Shown in pieces: positions 1 to 10,976 of a stretch of 64,000 bases of DNA. The notes under the pieces are model-generated. The model worked only from the letters and a program-made list of their open reading frames with translations, was not told where the DNA came from and searched no databases. How positions within the stretch are numbered: the first letter of the stretch is position 1; each line of letters starts with the position of its first letter. Source of the stretch: Enterococcus mundtii (GTDB lineage Bacteria; Bacillota; Bacilli; Lactobacillales; Enterococcaceae); assembly GCF_002947535.1 (NCBI RefSeq), contig NZ_PUAP01000018.1, forward strand, positions 1 to 64,000. Reading direction: 5' to 3'. A program made the translations under genes and the position numbers.

Positions 1-18
1 AGGATCAAACTCTCATAA
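1..18 (-). rRNA. 16S rRNA gene, 5' end only
   Basis: The minus strand here reads TGAGAGTTTGATCCT, the conserved start of bacterial 16S rRNA (the universal 27F primer region). Only about 18 bases of the gene are inside the window; the rest lies to the left. The exact mature 5' end cannot be set from this sequence. Three promoters and a boxA-like leader upstream support a complete rrn operon outside the window. Confidence 0.93.
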
Positions 19-191
19 TATGCTAGTTCCTCATAGCGAAAGCTGATGTGGAACTGTAGTTCGAAATTTACTTTCGAACATCATAATAGTTCATTTGTTA
101 AGCTCAATTGTTTGCTAGCATATTGCTTGCTTGTTAAAAATGTTTGTTGTCTTGAATTGAATCAAGACGCCCTACACATTTGGTTTGTCTT

Positions 192-213
192 ACTTTGTTC
201 AGTTTTCAAAGGT
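192..213 (-). promoter_or_regulatory. boxA-like antitermination element in rRNA leader
   Basis: The minus strand reads CTTTGAAAACTGAACAAAG, the motif found in Bacillota rRNA leaders as the NusB/S10-binding boxA region and 16S processing stem. It lies between promoter P3 and the 16S start, as expected. Function is taken from the family; no structure was computed. Confidence 0.7.
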
Positions 214-241
214 CTATTCTTTCTTATTTAACAACTTTTAT

Positions 242-270
242 ATCTTAACATTTCTTTAAGATGTTGTCAA
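242..270 (-). promoter_or_regulatory. rRNA promoter P3 (proximal)
   Basis: On the minus strand the -35 box TTGACA (265-270) and the -10 box TAAGAT (242-247) are separated by exactly 17 bases. This is the nearest of three tandem sigma-A promoters to the 16S gene. Confidence 0.72.
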
Positions 271-328
271 CAAGTTTTTCTTTCTTAATTCAAAAAGTTC
301 TTTGCCGTTGTTTCTCAGCGACTCAATT

Positions 329-357
329 AATATATCATTTCAGTTGTTATCTGTCAA
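329..357 (-). promoter_or_regulatory. rRNA promoter P2
   Basis: Minus-strand -35 TTGACA (352-357) and -10 TATATT (329-334) with a 17-base spacer. It is the middle promoter of the tandem set. Confidence 0.75.
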
Positions 358-415
358 CAACTTTTTTCGTTGATATATAAAGGTTTTTACCGCTTCGTTT
401 TTTAACGACTTCGTT

Positions 416-444
416 ATTATAACATAACTTCCAAACCTCGTCAA
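416..444 (-). promoter_or_regulatory. rRNA promoter P1 (distal)
   Basis: Minus-strand -35 TTGACG (439-444) and a consensus -10 TATAAT (416-421) with a 17-base spacer. It is the best -10 of the three. The 87-base step from P1 to P2 equals the step from P2 to P3. Confidence 0.8.
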
Positions 445-755
445 CACTTAAATTCAACAATTTATCGTGACGTTTCTTTCTGCTTTGTCAGAACAAATAA
501 TAATATATCAAGGACTTAAAAAAAATGCAATAGAAAAAATGCTTTTTTGAACGAATATTTTCAAAGCCGAATATTCGTCTGCAATGTTTAAAAATCAACA
601 GTTTTTTAATGTTATTTAATTGCATTATTCTGGGATTTCATATTTAAAGTTCGTCTCTCTTTTTAGACTTACTACATATAAGCTCTCCTTATAGATCATT
701 ATACTGGCTACACTTGCAGACAAATCCATAAAAAAAGACAAGTAAAGTAAATACT
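445..755. other. AT-rich intergenic region, no gene seen
   Basis: Spacer between the rRNA promoters and the end of etaS. It is AT-rich, as expected for an UP-element-like zone upstream of P1. I see no coding frame with a credible start and ribosome binding site on either strand, and no clear terminator for etaS. Confidence 0.5.
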
Positions 756-2258
756 TTACTTGTCTTCTGTTCGTACGATCGGTACAAAAATCCTAAAAAT
801 CGTTCCTTGCCCAACAACACTCTCTGCTAATATTCTACCTTTGTAGCTTTCTACAAGCTGTTTGGCAATCGACAATCCCAAGCCATTTCCACCTTTTGTT
901 CGTGCACGCGCTTTATCTACACGATAAAAACGATTGAATATTTTCTTCAAGTCTTCTTGAGGTATCCCTTCGCCAAAATCCTGTATCGCGATCTCAAATT
1001 CGCTAAGCGTGGATGAAATCGAGATATGGACTTCTTTTCTTGTCGTTGAATACTTTACCGCATTATCCAAAATGATGATGATCAATTGCTCAAAATGATT
1101 TCTAAAAATTTGTAGTGTTACTTCTTTAGCTAGGTCATCATCAAGTGTAATGACGTAATCAGGATATAGTAATTTGAAATTATTGAATACTTGATAAGTC
1201 ACTTCTTTTGCATTCGTCGTTTCGTTTGCATAATAAACATCTACTTGCTCTGCACGTGACAGATCTAGCATTTCTTGTACTAAGCTTTTCATCCGACTGA
1301 TTTCTTGCATACTTGCAGTTAGGGATTCTTCTAAAATTTCAGGATCATCTTTCCCCCAGCGATTCAATAAGCTGAGATGCCCTTCAATAATTGCTACAGG
1401 TGTTCTTAATTCATGTGATACATCTTCCACAAATTGTTCTTGTTGCTCAATATATAGGCGCATACGATCCAGCATTTCATTGAAGATCTCAGCAAGGTCT
1501 GCTAACTCATCATCTGTGTCGATCTCTGGCATATGGATATCTGATTGCGGATCTTTACGGATCGTATCCATCGTGTCTCTTAATACTTTTAACGGTTTTA
1601 AGAAGTAGGAAGATAGGAAGAAACCTAAGATACTACTTAGTATCAAAGAGACGATCTCTAACACGATCAAAGTCAATAAAAGATTATTTCTTATATCATA
1701 GAAAGATGAAAGTTCATAAAATGTTTGAGTATAACCGATTTTTTCTCTTGTTTGTTTAGAATAAATAGGTTGGATCGACAAAAAACCGGTTTTCCCATCT
1801 AAAGTAACGATGGTTGGGATCTTCCTGGTCGTTTGGATCAATGAACGACTTTTTTCGTGTGTTTTGAAAATCAGTTTTTCATCTAGATCGTAAACATATA
1901 GATCCATTGATGCTTGACCGAGTTCAGAAATAAAGGAGTCGATCTTCATCAAATTCCCTTCAATGACAGCTGTATCATCTCCAGTACCACCGGTTTGGTC
2001 AGCGTTCGTTAAGTTTCGATAGGCATTGATCAATGTCAACTCTTCATCTGAATTTGACAAACGAGAAGCCGCTTCAGAAATCGTATGTTCCACATTCGCT
2101 CTTTCTTTAGCTACGATCAGATTGATCGATGATTTATAGGTGATCACTGCAAAAATCGTAAAGACGACAAATATGAAGAAAGAACTTGCAAAGGCCCACT
2201 TGATCGTCAAGGATGGACCTTTAAGTTCTCTTTTTTCTGTTTTATTGTAGTTGCTCAC
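756..2258 (-). CDS. etaS: Sensor histidine kinase EtaS (LisK/CsrS-like)
   Basis: Membrane sensor kinase of 500 aa. It has a first transmembrane segment at about residues 21-40, an extracytoplasmic loop, a second segment at about 191-216, a HAMP linker, the phosphoacceptor motif VSHELRTP with His282, and a C-terminal HATPase domain with N-box DNAVKYS and glycine boxes DFGEGIP and GGNGLGLS. It starts with GTG that overlaps the etaR stop (GTGA), so the pair is translationally coupled. Family knowledge: the LisRK/EtaRS/CsrRS group controls stress and envelope genes in Listeria and E. faecalis. The EtaS name rests on similarity of the partner regulator and on gnd being the next gene, as I recall for E. 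faecalis. The signal is unknown. Confidence 0.85.
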   Translation of the reverse strand: MSNYNKTEKRELKGPSLTIKWAFASSFFIFVVFTIFAVITYKSSINLIVAKERANVEHTISEAASRLSNSDEELTLINAYRNLTNADQTGGTGDDTAVIEGNLMKIDSFISELGQASMDLYVYDLDEKLIFKTHEKSRSLIQTTRKIPTIVTLDGKTGFLSIQPIYSKQTREKIGYTQTFYELSSFYDIRNNLLLTLIVLEIVSLILSSILGFFLSSYFLKPLKVLRDTMDTIRKDPQSDIHMPEIDTDDELADLAEIFNEMLDRMRLYIEQQEQFVEDVSHELRTPVAIIEGHLSLLNRWGKDDPEILEESLTASMQEISRMKSLVQEMLDLSRAEQVDVYYANETTNAKEVTYQVFNNFKLLYPDYVITLDDDLAKEVTLQIFRNHFEQLIIIILDNAVKYSTTRKEVHISISSTLSEFEIAIQDFGEGIPQEDLKKIFNRFYRVDKARARTKGGNGLGLSIAKQLVESYKGRILAESVVGQGTIFRIFVPIVRTEDK

Positions 2259-2941
2259 GAGCGCATCACGTAACCAGTCCCACGTACTGTTTGGATATAA
2301 CTTTCCTCACCAGGAACGTCGATTTTATTACGTAGATAACGAATATACACATCCACTACGTTTGTTTCCACTTCGGTTTCGTAACCCCAAACTTTGTTCA
2401 ATAAAACATCACGTGCAAGTACCACGTTGACATTTTCCATTAAAGTAAGTAATAGTTCATATTCACGCTTCGTTAATTCAATGACTTCATTACCACGACG
2501 TACGACTCTATTTTCTTTTTCGATCGTTAAATCGCGATAAGTGATCGTCGTTTGTTTTGCGACATTTTTGTCTCCTTCGATGTCGATGCGGCGCAATAAA
2601 GCACGTAGACGCGCTAACAATTCTTCGATTGCAAATGGTTTGACGATGTAATCATCTGCTCCGTGATCTAAACCCGAAACTCTATCAATGACAGAATCTC
2701 TCGCAGTCATCATGATGATTGGTGTATTTTTCGCTTGGCGTACACGACGACAAACTTCAAGTCCGTTCAATTCAGGTAACATCAAGTCTAATAAAATTGC
2801 ATCCCACTCATTATTCAAAGCAGCATCCAGACCTGTTCGTCCATTGTAATGTACTTCAGCATTATACCCTTCATGTTTTAATTCTAATTCGACAAATCGG
2901 GCTAAGTTTTTCTCATCTTCAATGATTAGAATATTACTCAT
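2255..2941 (-). CDS. etaR: OmpR-family response regulator EtaR (LisR/CsrR-like)
   Basis: Cytoplasmic DNA-binding response regulator, 228 aa. The receiver domain spans about residues 1-115 with acidic pair E8/D9, phosphorylation site Asp52 (LLDLMLP) and Lys in IVKPF. A winged-helix domain follows at about 130-225, with [10 protein letters not shown] and the typical TVRGTGYVM end. The receiver sequence is very close to Listeria LisR and enterococcal EtaR. It is the first gene of the pair with etaS. The RBS AAAGGA lies 11 bases before the ATG. The next gene upstream, gnd, ends at a terminator, so etaR probably has its own promoter in the ~100 bases before it. Confidence 0.88.
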   Translation of the reverse strand: MSNILIIEDEKNLARFVELELKHEGYNAEVHYNGRTGLDAALNNEWDAILLDLMLPELNGLEVCRRVRQAKNTPIIMMTARDSVIDRVSGLDHGADDYIVKPFAIEELLARLRALLRRIDIEGDKNVAKQTTITYRDLTIEKENRVVRRGNEVIELTKREYELLLTLMENVNVVLARDVLLNKVWGYETEVETNVVDVYIRYLRNKIDVPGEESYIQTVRGTGYVMRS

Positions 2942-3041
2942 TCAATTTTATCCTTTCTCTCCTAGGCTTCTAAACTCCATTATTATACCGATAGTTAATT
3001 TTAAAATCTATAATCATTTTATCATGGAATACTATTTTTAA

Positions 3042-3083
3042 AAAGAGCTGAAGTCGACCTCTATAATTTGACCTCAGCTCTTT
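3042..3083 (-). terminator. Rho-independent terminator after gnd
   Basis: Inverted repeat AAAGAGCTGA/TCAGCTCTTT around a ~20-base loop, followed on the minus strand by a T-run. It lies 44 bases past the gnd stop and separates gnd from etaR. Confidence 0.8.
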
Positions 3084-3126
3084 CATTTATTACTTATTTG
3101 TTTAGCATGTAGAATAAAGAGGCTGA

Positions 3127-4548
3127 TTAATCTTCGTTATACCATGAGTAATGGAAGATTCCTTCTTTATCAACACGCTCATACGTATGTGCACCAAAGT
3201 AATCACGTTGTGCTTGGATGATGTTTGCAGGCAAACGTTCGGCTCTGTATGAATCAAAGTAAGCAATCGCTGAAGAGAATGTCGGAACTGGTACGCCTGC
3301 TTGAACAGCTAATGCAACAACTTCTCGAACGGCTTGTTGGTATTTCTTAGTGATCTCAACAAAGTAGTCATCCAATAATAGATTTTCAATGTCAGGATTG
3401 TTATCGTAGGCATCTGTGATTTTTTGTAAGAAACGTGCACGGATGATGCAGCCGGCACGCCAGATTTTTGCGATTTCACCGAATGGCAGATCCCAGCCAT
3501 AGTCTTTTGATGCAACACGTAGCTGTGCAAACCCTTGTGCATAGCTCATGATTTTACTGAAGTATAATGCTTCACGAATTTTTTCGATAAATTCTTTTTT
3601 GTCGCCATTGAATTCAAAATCATTCGTGTGTGTCAATATTTTACTTGCTTGTACACGTTCGTCTTTATATGCAGAGATATAACGGGCAAAGACAGACTCA
3701 GTGATCAACGGTAGTGGTACACCTAGGTCTAAAGCACTTTGACTTGTCCATTTACCTGTTCCTTTATTTCCCGCAGCATCAAGGATCACATCTACGATCG
3801 GTTGACCTGTGCCTTCATCGTCTTTGCGTGTCAAAATGTCCGCAGTGATTTCGATCAAGTAGCTATCTAATTCACCTTCGTTCCATTCTTTGAAGATATC
3901 AGCCATCTCATCAACAGATAGGCCTAAAATATTTTTCATCAAGTCGTAAGATTCAGCAATCAGTTGCATATCGCCATACTCGATCCCATTGTGAACCATT
4001 TTGACATAATGACCTGCACCATTTGGACCAATGTAAGTTACACACGGTGTGCCGTCTTCTGCTTTTGCAGAAATTTGTTCCAAGATCGGCGCAACTAGTT
4101 CATATGCTTCTTTTTGTCCACCAGGCATGATCGAAGGTCCTTTCAATGCCCCTTCTTCTCCTCCTGAAACACCAGTCCCGATAAAGTTGATACCAGAATT
4201 AGCTAATTCTTCGTTTCGACGAATCGTATCTTGGAAGAAGGTGTTCCCGCCATCGATCAAGATATCACCTTTGTCTAAATGTGGTAATAATTCTTGGATC
4301 GTTGCATCTGTCGCTGGTCCTGCTTTGACCATCAAAAGGATGCGACGTGGTTTTTCGATTGAATCAACAAATTCTTCGATCGTGTATGTTGCTTTGAAGT
4401 TTTTGTCTGGATGTTCTTCTACCACATCTGTTGTTTTTGCTCCTGTACGGTTGAATAGTGCAACAGAGTAGCCGCGGCTTTCAATGTTAAGGGCTAGATT
4501 TTTACCCATGACGGCCATTCCGACAACGCCGATTTGTTGTTTTGACAT
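3127..4548 (-). CDS. gnd: 6-phosphogluconate dehydrogenase, decarboxylating
   Basis: Oxidises 6-phosphogluconate to ribulose 5-phosphate and CO2 with NADP+, in the oxidative pentose phosphate pathway (cytoplasm). The 473 aa product has the Rossmann motif GVVGMAVMG near the N-terminus, the substrate motif GVSGGEEGA, and the catalytic stretch [14 protein letters not shown]; length is normal for the short-chain bacterial enzyme. An in-frame upstream ATG (4593) exists, but the start at 4548 is chosen because AGGAGG sits 7 bases before it and the protein then begins MSKQQIG at the Rossmann fold. Transcribed alone, ending at a terminator. Confidence 0.97.
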   Translation of the reverse strand: MSKQQIGVVGMAVMGKNLALNIESRGYSVALFNRTGAKTTDVVEEHPDKNFKATYTIEEFVDSIEKPRRILLMVKAGPATDATIQELLPHLDKGDILIDGGNTFFQDTIRRNEELANSGINFIGTGVSGGEEGALKGPSIMPGGQKEAYELVAPILEQISAKAEDGTPCVTYIGPNGAGHYVKMVHNGIEYGDMQLIAESYDLMKNILGLSVDEMADIFKEWNEGELDSYLIEITADILTRKDDEGTGQPIVDVILDAAGNKGTGKWTSQSALDLGVPLPLITESVFARYISAYKDERVQASKILTHTNDFEFNGDKKEFIEKIREALYFSKIMSYAQGFAQLRVASKDYGWDLPFGEIAKIWRAGCIIRARFLQKITDAYDNNPDIENLLLDDYFVEITKKYQQAVREVVALAVQAGVPVPTFSSAIAYFDSYRAERLPANIIQAQRDYFGAHTYERVDKEGIFHYSWYNED

Positions 4549-4698
4549 ATAAACTCCTCCTACATATGGGATGTTCTCCCTAATCTCTCTCATTATAGCT
4601 TAACATAGCTTACTTGCAAACCAAATAAGTACGAATCGATGATGTTTCTTGCTTCTTATCATTCCGAATACAATCGTTATTTCAGAATCAAAAAAATA

Positions 4699-4730
4699 AA
4701 CCTCAAGGCTCCATGGTTAGCCTTGAGGTT
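4699..4730 (-). terminator. Terminator after rpmF
   Basis: Strong hairpin with arms AACCTCAAGGCT/AGCCTTGAGGTT and an 8-base loop. The minus-strand side is followed by TTTATTTTTTT. It ends the yceD-rpmF transcript. Confidence 0.85.
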
Positions 4731-4753
4731 TTACATTTTCTAAATAAAATGTA

Positions 4754-4933
4754 TTAAGCTTCTTTAGACATTACGTCCTTACCATCGTAGTAACCACAAC
4801 TTGCACATACGTGATGGCTTTTTTTCATTTCACCACAGTTTGGACATTCGTTCAATCCTTTGATTGTCAATTTGTAATGAGTACGACGTTTTGCTTTTTT
4901 AGCTTTCGATGTTCTTCTAGCTGGTACTGCCAT
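4754..4933 (-). CDS. rpmF: 50S ribosomal protein L32 (zinc-binding form)
   Basis: A 59 aa basic ribosomal protein starting [17 protein letters not shown]. It carries four cysteines, C30/C33 and C43/C46, which form the zinc ribbon; it is therefore the C+ paralogue type. The start at 4933 has AAGGAGG 7-8 bases upstream; longer in-frame starts would add a non-conserved tail. It follows yceD by about 57 bases in the same operon, the standard yceD-rpmF pairing in bacteria. Confidence 0.97.
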   Translation of the reverse strand: MAVPARRTSKAKKAKRRTHYKLTIKGLNECPNCGEMKKSHHVCASCGYYDGKDVMSKEA

Positions 4934-4990
4934 TTTGCTACACCTCCTTGTAAAGTCTCGTATCAATATTTGATACAATATATTCCAATC

Positions 4991-5560
4991 TTACGCGTTA
5001 TCATCTTCTTCTGATGCTGAATCAAAAAATTCTGATAGTTTTGCAAGACGAGGATCTACTTTTGTCTCAGCTTCTTCCGTTTTGCGTTTTTCATACTCTT
5101 CTTCGGATAGCACTTCCCAGTCATTCCCTTTCGGTAATTCAGTGGAATGCTCTTCTTCTTCTGTGAGTACACGCATCGGAATCGCCAATAAAATGTTGTC
5201 TTCGATCGACTCTGTCACATCTAGATGGGTTCCTTCAATCAAGAGGATCTCTTCTGAAGGTAACTGTACATCTCTACGTTGGTATTGCTCCATCGTCATA
5301 AACAATTCATCTACAGACAGTTTGATTGGTAATTCAACTGGTGTCAATGAACGAGTGGACGGAACAGTCAGTGTCGTCTGCGCAGTGTAATGAACGAGAT
5401 AGCCTTTGTTATCTACTGAGACTAGACCTTCGACTTCCACAGGCGCAACATCTAAAATTGAATCGTCTCGCTTCATAAGAGCCTTTTTTACGTCAAGGGT
5501 CTCATGAAAAGTTAACGGTGTCTCTTGGTATTTTCTCAATTCCAATAAAGACCATTTCAT
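4991..5560 (-). CDS. yceD: YceD/DUF177 family protein (23S rRNA accumulation)
   Basis: 189 aa acidic protein of the DUF177 family, co-transcribed with rpmF. In other bacteria and plants the family is needed for normal 23S rRNA accumulation. Visible features are a conserved core about residues 80-130 (VELPIKLSVDELFM and ILLIEGTHLDVTES) and a charged C-terminus ending in repeated Glu/Asp. The start MKWSLLELRKYQ at 5560 is chosen over an in-frame start eight codons upstream because AGGAG lies 10 bases before it. Exact biochemical role is unknown. Confidence 0.88.
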   Translation of the reverse strand: MKWSLLELRKYQETPLTFHETLDVKKALMKRDDSILDVAPVEVEGLVSVDNKGYLVHYTAQTTLTVPSTRSLTPVELPIKLSVDELFMTMEQYQRRDVQLPSEEILLIEGTHLDVTESIEDNILLAIPMRVLTEEEEHSTELPKGNDWEVLSEEEYEKRKTEEAETKVDPRLAKLSEFFDSASEEDDNA

Positions 5561-5651
5561 AGTTTCATCACTCCTAAGCAACAAAAGCTATTATACAGGG
5601 CAAAAAGTCGGTTGTCAATGAAATTTTCTTGACACCTTACACTTCATAAAA

Positions 5652-5701
5652 AAACACAGAACGTTTTTCTCATCTACGTGAGATTTATTCGCTCTGTGTT
5701 T
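5652..5701 (-). terminator. Terminator after the AEC transporter gene
   Basis: Long hairpin with arms AAACACAGAACG/CGCTCTGTGTTT, containing a small inner hairpin, followed on the minus strand by TTTTTTT. One mismatch in the outer stem. It lies between the transporter and yceD. Confidence 0.8.
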
Positions 5702-5735
5702 ACTTTCTGGCTAGCTATCACTGTTTATTCAGATA

Positions 5736-6701
5736 TCAAATGTATTGGATCAATTGCATTAAAATAGGCACGACGACCACAAATAGGAGCGTACTCGTTG
5801 TAACAAGATTCGTTGCATACTTCACATCACCGTGGGCTTCATTTGCTAGTATTGGCAAGACAGCTAGCATAGGTGTGGCTGACTGCACGATCAATGTTTG
5901 TTTCAAGAGCGGTGCTAATTCTGCACCAAAGGCTTGTTTTCCTATCCCGATCAATCCAATCAATACAGCTGGTGCTAAGATGAATCGACCGATCAAGGCT
6001 ACGATCGTATCCCGATCAAATCGAATACTTTTCAAACCAGCATCATATAAAACGATCCCGATATAGATCAATGACAATGGTGTCACGATCCCTCCTACAT
6101 AGTTTAGTGTAGAATTGACAAAATCAGGTACAGGTATCTCTAATAACAAGAAGAGAAGTGCAACGATAAAACCTAATAAAGGTGCTGGTAGAAGCTTTTT
6201 CCAATTCAGCTTTGTTTTCTTTTCTGTTCGATCTTTTGTCGGATCGTCATTAGCAATCAAAAATACGCCAAACGCCCACGTGGAAACAGTATTCGTGACA
6301 TAATAAACTAAGAAGTAAGGTAAAGAGGCTTCCCCAAACAGTGCAATATTAAGTGGTAAGCCAATAAATATCGTATTGGCATTCACTACTGCATTCATAA
6401 AAATCCCCCGTCTACCTGGTTGGATCTTCAGTAATTTAGTGAGTACATAAGCAATCAGATAGGAAATGATCACTGCGCCGATCGGATAAATCAGACTTCC
6501 AGATAATTCGATCAAATTACTTTTGGTTAAATTCTTCATGACTGAAACAAAAATTGAGGCAGGTAATGCTACTTTAGTGATCAAGGAAGAGATACTTTCC
6601 CCAAAATGTTCATCGAACCACCCCAAACTTTTTAGTACATACCCTAAACCAATCATCAAGATGATACTGATTACACTTTCGATTGATTGAAAAAATACCA
6701 T
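5736..6701 (-). CDS. AEC-family transporter (malate permease-like)
   Basis: Integral membrane protein of 321 aa with about ten hydrophobic segments, the AEC (auxin efflux carrier) fold, Pfam Mem_trans. Typical features are an N-terminal half and a C-terminal half separated by a hydrophilic charged loop near residues 155-175 (TKDRTEKKTK). Family members include MleP, the malate permease of lactic acid bacteria, but substrate cannot be read from sequence. The start MVFFQS (6701) has AAGGAG at 9 bases; the longer in-frame start has no usable RBS. It is divergent from a LysR-type gene, which probably regulates it. Confidence 0.85.
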   Translation of the reverse strand: MVFFQSIESVISIILMIGLGYVLKSLGWFDEHFGESISSLITKVALPASIFVSVMKNLTKSNLIELSGSLIYPIGAVIISYLIAYVLTKLLKIQPGRRGIFMNAVVNANTIFIGLPLNIALFGEASLPYFLVYYVTNTVSTWAFGVFLIANDDPTKDRTEKKTKLNWKKLLPAPLLGFIVALLFLLLEIPVPDFVNSTLNYVGGIVTPLSLIYIGIVLYDAGLKSIRFDRDTIVALIGRFILAPAVLIGLIGIGKQAFGAELAPLLKQTLIVQSATPMLAVLPILANEAHGDVKYATNLVTTSTLLFVVVVPILMQLIQYI

Positions 6702-6895
6702 TTCTTCCATCTCCTTAGTAACCTTTTGGTAAAGCAATTTGTTTATAGACATTTGCCAACACTACTCAATCATCTTCATTTAGACAAAAAGATATTCAGG
6801 TTGCTTTTTTTCTTTTTTGTTTTAAACTAAAAGACGAATCGTTTGACACTTGCCTTGCAGATTACTTATTTCTTATTAAGTGTAGTCTTTTAGGT

Positions 6896-6924
6896 TTGTT
6901 ATAGTCAAAATTATCGATTACAAT
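6896..6924 (+). promoter_or_regulatory. Promoter of the LysR-family gene
   Basis: -35 TTGTTA (6896-6901) and -10 TACAAT (6919-6924), spacer 17 bases, about 37 bases before the ATG. The divergent 259-base region also holds a plausible minus-strand promoter for the transporter (TTGAGT-N16-TATAAA). No single LysR box could be fixed by eye. Confidence 0.5.
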
Positions 6925-6960
6925 AAACATTATTTATATGTCAAGGGAGCGAATCGATTC

Positions 6961-7851
6961 ATGAATACGAGAGATCTTGAATATTATGTTCAAATCGTCA
7001 AACAGAAAAATTTTACTAAGGTAGCTAAGTTTTTTGAAGTCAGTCAACCAACGATCACTTACGCCTTACAACGCTTGGAAAAAGAAATTGGTGCTACCCT
7101 TATTACAAGAGATCGTTCCCATCATGAATTGATCATCACTCCTGCCGGTAAGCAACTATTGATCCACGCACAGTCAGTCTTGCAAGAAATCACACTTGCT
7201 AAGGCAGAGATTGCTCAGTTACAAAAGAAAAAATTGCGCTTTGGGATGCCGCCTATCATTGGTAATGAATATTTTCCAAAATTATCGAGCTACTTTATCA
7301 AGCACCAATTGATGGGGCAAATCGATATCGTCGACGGAGGTTCCCGTGATCTGTATGGCATGATCCATCAAGGACGGATCGACATTGCGATTCTTGGATC
7401 AACACAACCGATCGTCGATCAAAAGCTGGAAGTCGAACCATTGTTAGATAAATGCTTTATGATCGTTGTTTCCCCTTCACACCCTCTAGCAGATCGTACA
7501 AGCGTTTCTTTTAAGGAACTAGTCAACGATCAGTTTGTTTTGTTAAATGAACACTACGTCCACCCTGCTGCGTTTACGAAGCTTTCTAAGCAAACGCATA
7601 TCGTACCTAAGATCGTTTACCAAAGTAATGATCTAACTATTTTGAAAAGCATGATCCGAGAAAATATCGGGATTGGCTTTTTAACCGAGATCGCGATCCA
7701 TCCTGAAGATAATCTTGTAGCTATTCCTTTAGCAGATACTGCTCAACCGCGGTTTTTGATTTCATTAGCCACTCGCGCACAACAGTTACCAACGGTTTTA
7801 CATGAAAACGTGATCGAAGTCATCCATGAATTTATGAAAACCCAAAAATGA
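6961..7851 (+). CDS. LysR-family transcriptional regulator
   Basis: 296 aa with an N-terminal winged helix-turn-helix at about residues 1-60 (the recognition region SQPTITYALQRLEKEIG is standard for the family) and a periplasmic-binding-like effector domain from about residue 88. Divergently placed to the AEC transporter; LysR regulators commonly control the neighbouring divergent gene. Resemblance to the MleR group of malolactic regulators is possible, but no malolactic enzyme gene is next to it. RBS AAGGGAGCG precedes the ATG. Confidence 0.88.
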   Translation: MNTRDLEYYVQIVKQKNFTKVAKFFEVSQPTITYALQRLEKEIGATLITRDRSHHELIITPAGKQLLIHAQSVLQEITLAKAEIAQLQKKKLRFGMPPIIGNEYFPKLSSYFIKHQLMGQIDIVDGGSRDLYGMIHQGRIDIAILGSTQPIVDQKLEVEPLLDKCFMIVVSPSHPLADRTSVSFKELVNDQFVLLNEHYVHPAAFTKLSKQTHIVPKIVYQSNDLTILKSMIRENIGIGFLTEIAIHPEDNLVAIPLADTAQPRFLISLATRAQQLPTVLHENVIEVIHEFMKTQK

Positions 7852-7881
7852 CTTGCTCAACTCACACACAATAAAAAACAA

Positions 7882-7917
7882 AAAAAGAGTGCTGAGATTT
7901 CTCTCAACACTCTTTTT
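7882..7917. terminator. Bidirectional terminator between lysR and pyk
   Basis: Hairpin with arms AAAAAGAGTGCTGAGA/TCTCAACACTCTTTTT and a short loop, with T-runs on both strands. It serves the convergent LysR gene (plus) and pyk (minus). Confidence 0.85.
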
Positions 7918-7931
7918 GATTTTGATTTCAA

Positions 7932-9716
7932 TTAGATAGCTGTTGTTTCTCCGCGATAAACGATACCACGACGAGCGTCAACAGTGATCAATTCACCATC
8001 TTTGATCGTTGAAGTTGCATCTTTCGCACCAACGATTACAGGAATATCTTGTGCAATTCCCACAACTGCTGCGTGTGAAGTCAAACCGCCTTCTTCAACA
8101 ACTACTGCTGCTGCTTTTTCGATTGCAGGCATGAATTCTTTATCAGTTGAAGGAACAACTAATACCATACCATCTTTTGCTTTTTTGATTGCTTCTGCTG
8201 CTGATGAAGCCACTACAGCGTTCGCTACAACAGATTGTTGACCGATTCCTTGTGCTTCAAGCAATTTTGAACCAATCATTTGAATCTTCATTACGTTTGT
8301 TGTTCCACGTTCACCTACTGGTACACCAGCAGTGATCAAGATCAAGTCACCTTCTGAAGCGAAACCTAATTCGACTGCTTTTTTAGCAGCTAATTCAAAC
8401 ATTTCGTCTGTTGTTGTTGGTTTTTCAGCAACTGTTGGATATACACCCCAGTTAAGCATCAAACCACGTTTTGTGCGTTCGTCAAATGTAACAGCTAAGA
8501 TATCAGCATCTGGACGGTATTTAGAGATCATTTTTGCTGTATAACCAGATTCAGTTGCAGCAACGATTGTTTTTACGCCTAAGTTTTTCGCAGCACGTGC
8601 AACTGATAAACCGATTGTTTCTGTTACATCAGTTTTGTCAAATTCATTTAATTGGAATGAACCTAATTCTGCTAATGCTAATTCTGCTTGTTGGTCGATA
8701 CGAGCCATTGTTGCAACAGCTTCAACAGGATAGTCACCATTTGCTGATTCGCCTGATAACATTGTTGCATCTGTTCCATCAAATACCGCATTGGCAACGT
8801 CAGATGCTTCCGCACGTGTTGGACGTGGGTTTTCTTGCATTGATTCTAACATTTGTGTTGCAGTGATTACTGGGATACCCGCAGCGTTACATTTTTTGAT
8901 GATACGTTTTTGAACCATTGGTACTAATTCAGCAGGGATCTCAACACCCATGTCACCACGAGCGATCATGATACCATCAGAAACTTTGATGATTTCATCA
9001 ATGTTGTCGATACCTTCTTGAGATTCGATTTTAGGGAAGATTTGAACATGTGTCATGTCTTTTTCTTCTAAAATTTCACGAATATCTAATACGTCTTGTG
9101 CTTTACGAACAAAACTTGCAGCGATGAAGTCGATGTCGTTATCAAGTCCGAAGCGGATATCGTCTGCATCTTTTGGTGTGATACCTGGTAAGCTGATTGA
9201 AACGCCTGGTGCGTTAACACCTTTACGTGATCCTAGCATACCTGCATTTTTTACTTCTACTACTAATTCACGCGTTGCTTCATCTTTTTCAATGATTTCC
9301 ATGTCGATCAAACCATCATCGAATAAGATATGTCCACCTACATGAACGTCTTCAAAAAGACCTGGATAAGTCACTGCGATTTTTTCTTTTGAACCTACAT
9401 GTTCAGGGTCCATTGAGATGCGTGTTTTGTCGCCAACTTCAAATTTGATGTAGCCTGCACGGCCAAAATCTTCTTCAGTTGTGCCTTGAACTGTTGTACG
9501 GATTTCTGCACCTTTTGTATCTAAAAGGATGCCGACATCTTTACCAGTTTTCTTCACTGCTTCGCGAACCATTACCATACGTGATAATTGTTCTTCATGG
9601 TCACCATGTGAAAAGTTGAAGCGGAAGACATTTGCTCCAGATTCAATCAATTTAGAAATAGTTTCTACTGAATTACTGGCTGGTCCTAATGTACTAACGA
9701 TTTTCGTTTTTTTCAT
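7932..9716 (-). CDS. pyk: Pyruvate kinase
   Basis: Converts phosphoenolpyruvate and ADP to pyruvate and ATP, last step of glycolysis. 594 aa: an (alpha/beta)8 barrel opening with MKKTKIVSTLGPASN, a B-domain at about 70-170, catalytic motif IFPKIESQEG and IARGDMGVEI, an allosteric C-domain, and an extra C-terminal PEP-utiliser-like domain with GGLTSHAAVVG as in Bacillus enzymes. Start 9716 has GGGAGAG upstream; the six-codon-longer frame would run through that RBS. It lies 131 bases downstream of pfkA, a classic pfkA-pyk glycolytic operon, and ends at a shared terminator. Confidence 0.97.
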   Translation of the reverse strand: MKKTKIVSTLGPASNSVETISKLIESGANVFRFNFSHGDHEEQLSRMVMVREAVKKTGKDVGILLDTKGAEIRTTVQGTTEEDFGRAGYIKFEVGDKTRISMDPEHVGSKEKIAVTYPGLFEDVHVGGHILFDDGLIDMEIIEKDEATRELVVEVKNAGMLGSRKGVNAPGVSISLPGITPKDADDIRFGLDNDIDFIAASFVRKAQDVLDIREILEEKDMTHVQIFPKIESQEGIDNIDEIIKVSDGIMIARGDMGVEIPAELVPMVQKRIIKKCNAAGIPVITATQMLESMQENPRPTRAEASDVANAVFDGTDATMLSGESANGDYPVEAVATMARIDQQAELALAELGSFQLNEFDKTDVTETIGLSVARAAKNLGVKTIVAATESGYTAKMISKYRPDADILAVTFDERTKRGLMLNWGVYPTVAEKPTTTDEMFELAAKKAVELGFASEGDLILITAGVPVGERGTTNVMKIQMIGSKLLEAQGIGQQSVVANAVVASSAAEAIKKAKDGMVLVVPSTDKEFMPAIEKAAAVVVEEGGLTSHAAVVGIAQDIPVIVGAKDATSTIKDGELITVDARRGIVYRGETTAI

Positions 9717-9847
9717 TTTACAAAACTCTCCCATTCAAATTGTTTATTTAAAGCCATTCAAAGCTTAAATATCTGTTAGATATTGGGAAGACTTGCTTCC
9801 CACTCCCATATATATATCTATTGATTTATCCGACTGCTTTTCTTTGA

Positions 9848-10831
<984 letters not shown>

Positions 10832-10976
10832 TTACTTTATCCTAAGCAAGACTTAGGTTTATAACCTTCTTTGTATTAACCACGACTAACATTCTAACAT
10901 TATTTTGCTCACTTGTCTTGATTTCCTGATAAAAAAATGAAAAAAAATGAAAGCAAATAGTATCTTTTACCGTAAG

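Noticed and set aside
4049-4471. 140-codon frame opposite gnd
   Set aside because: Antisense shadow of a strongly conserved gene; no RBS or family features.
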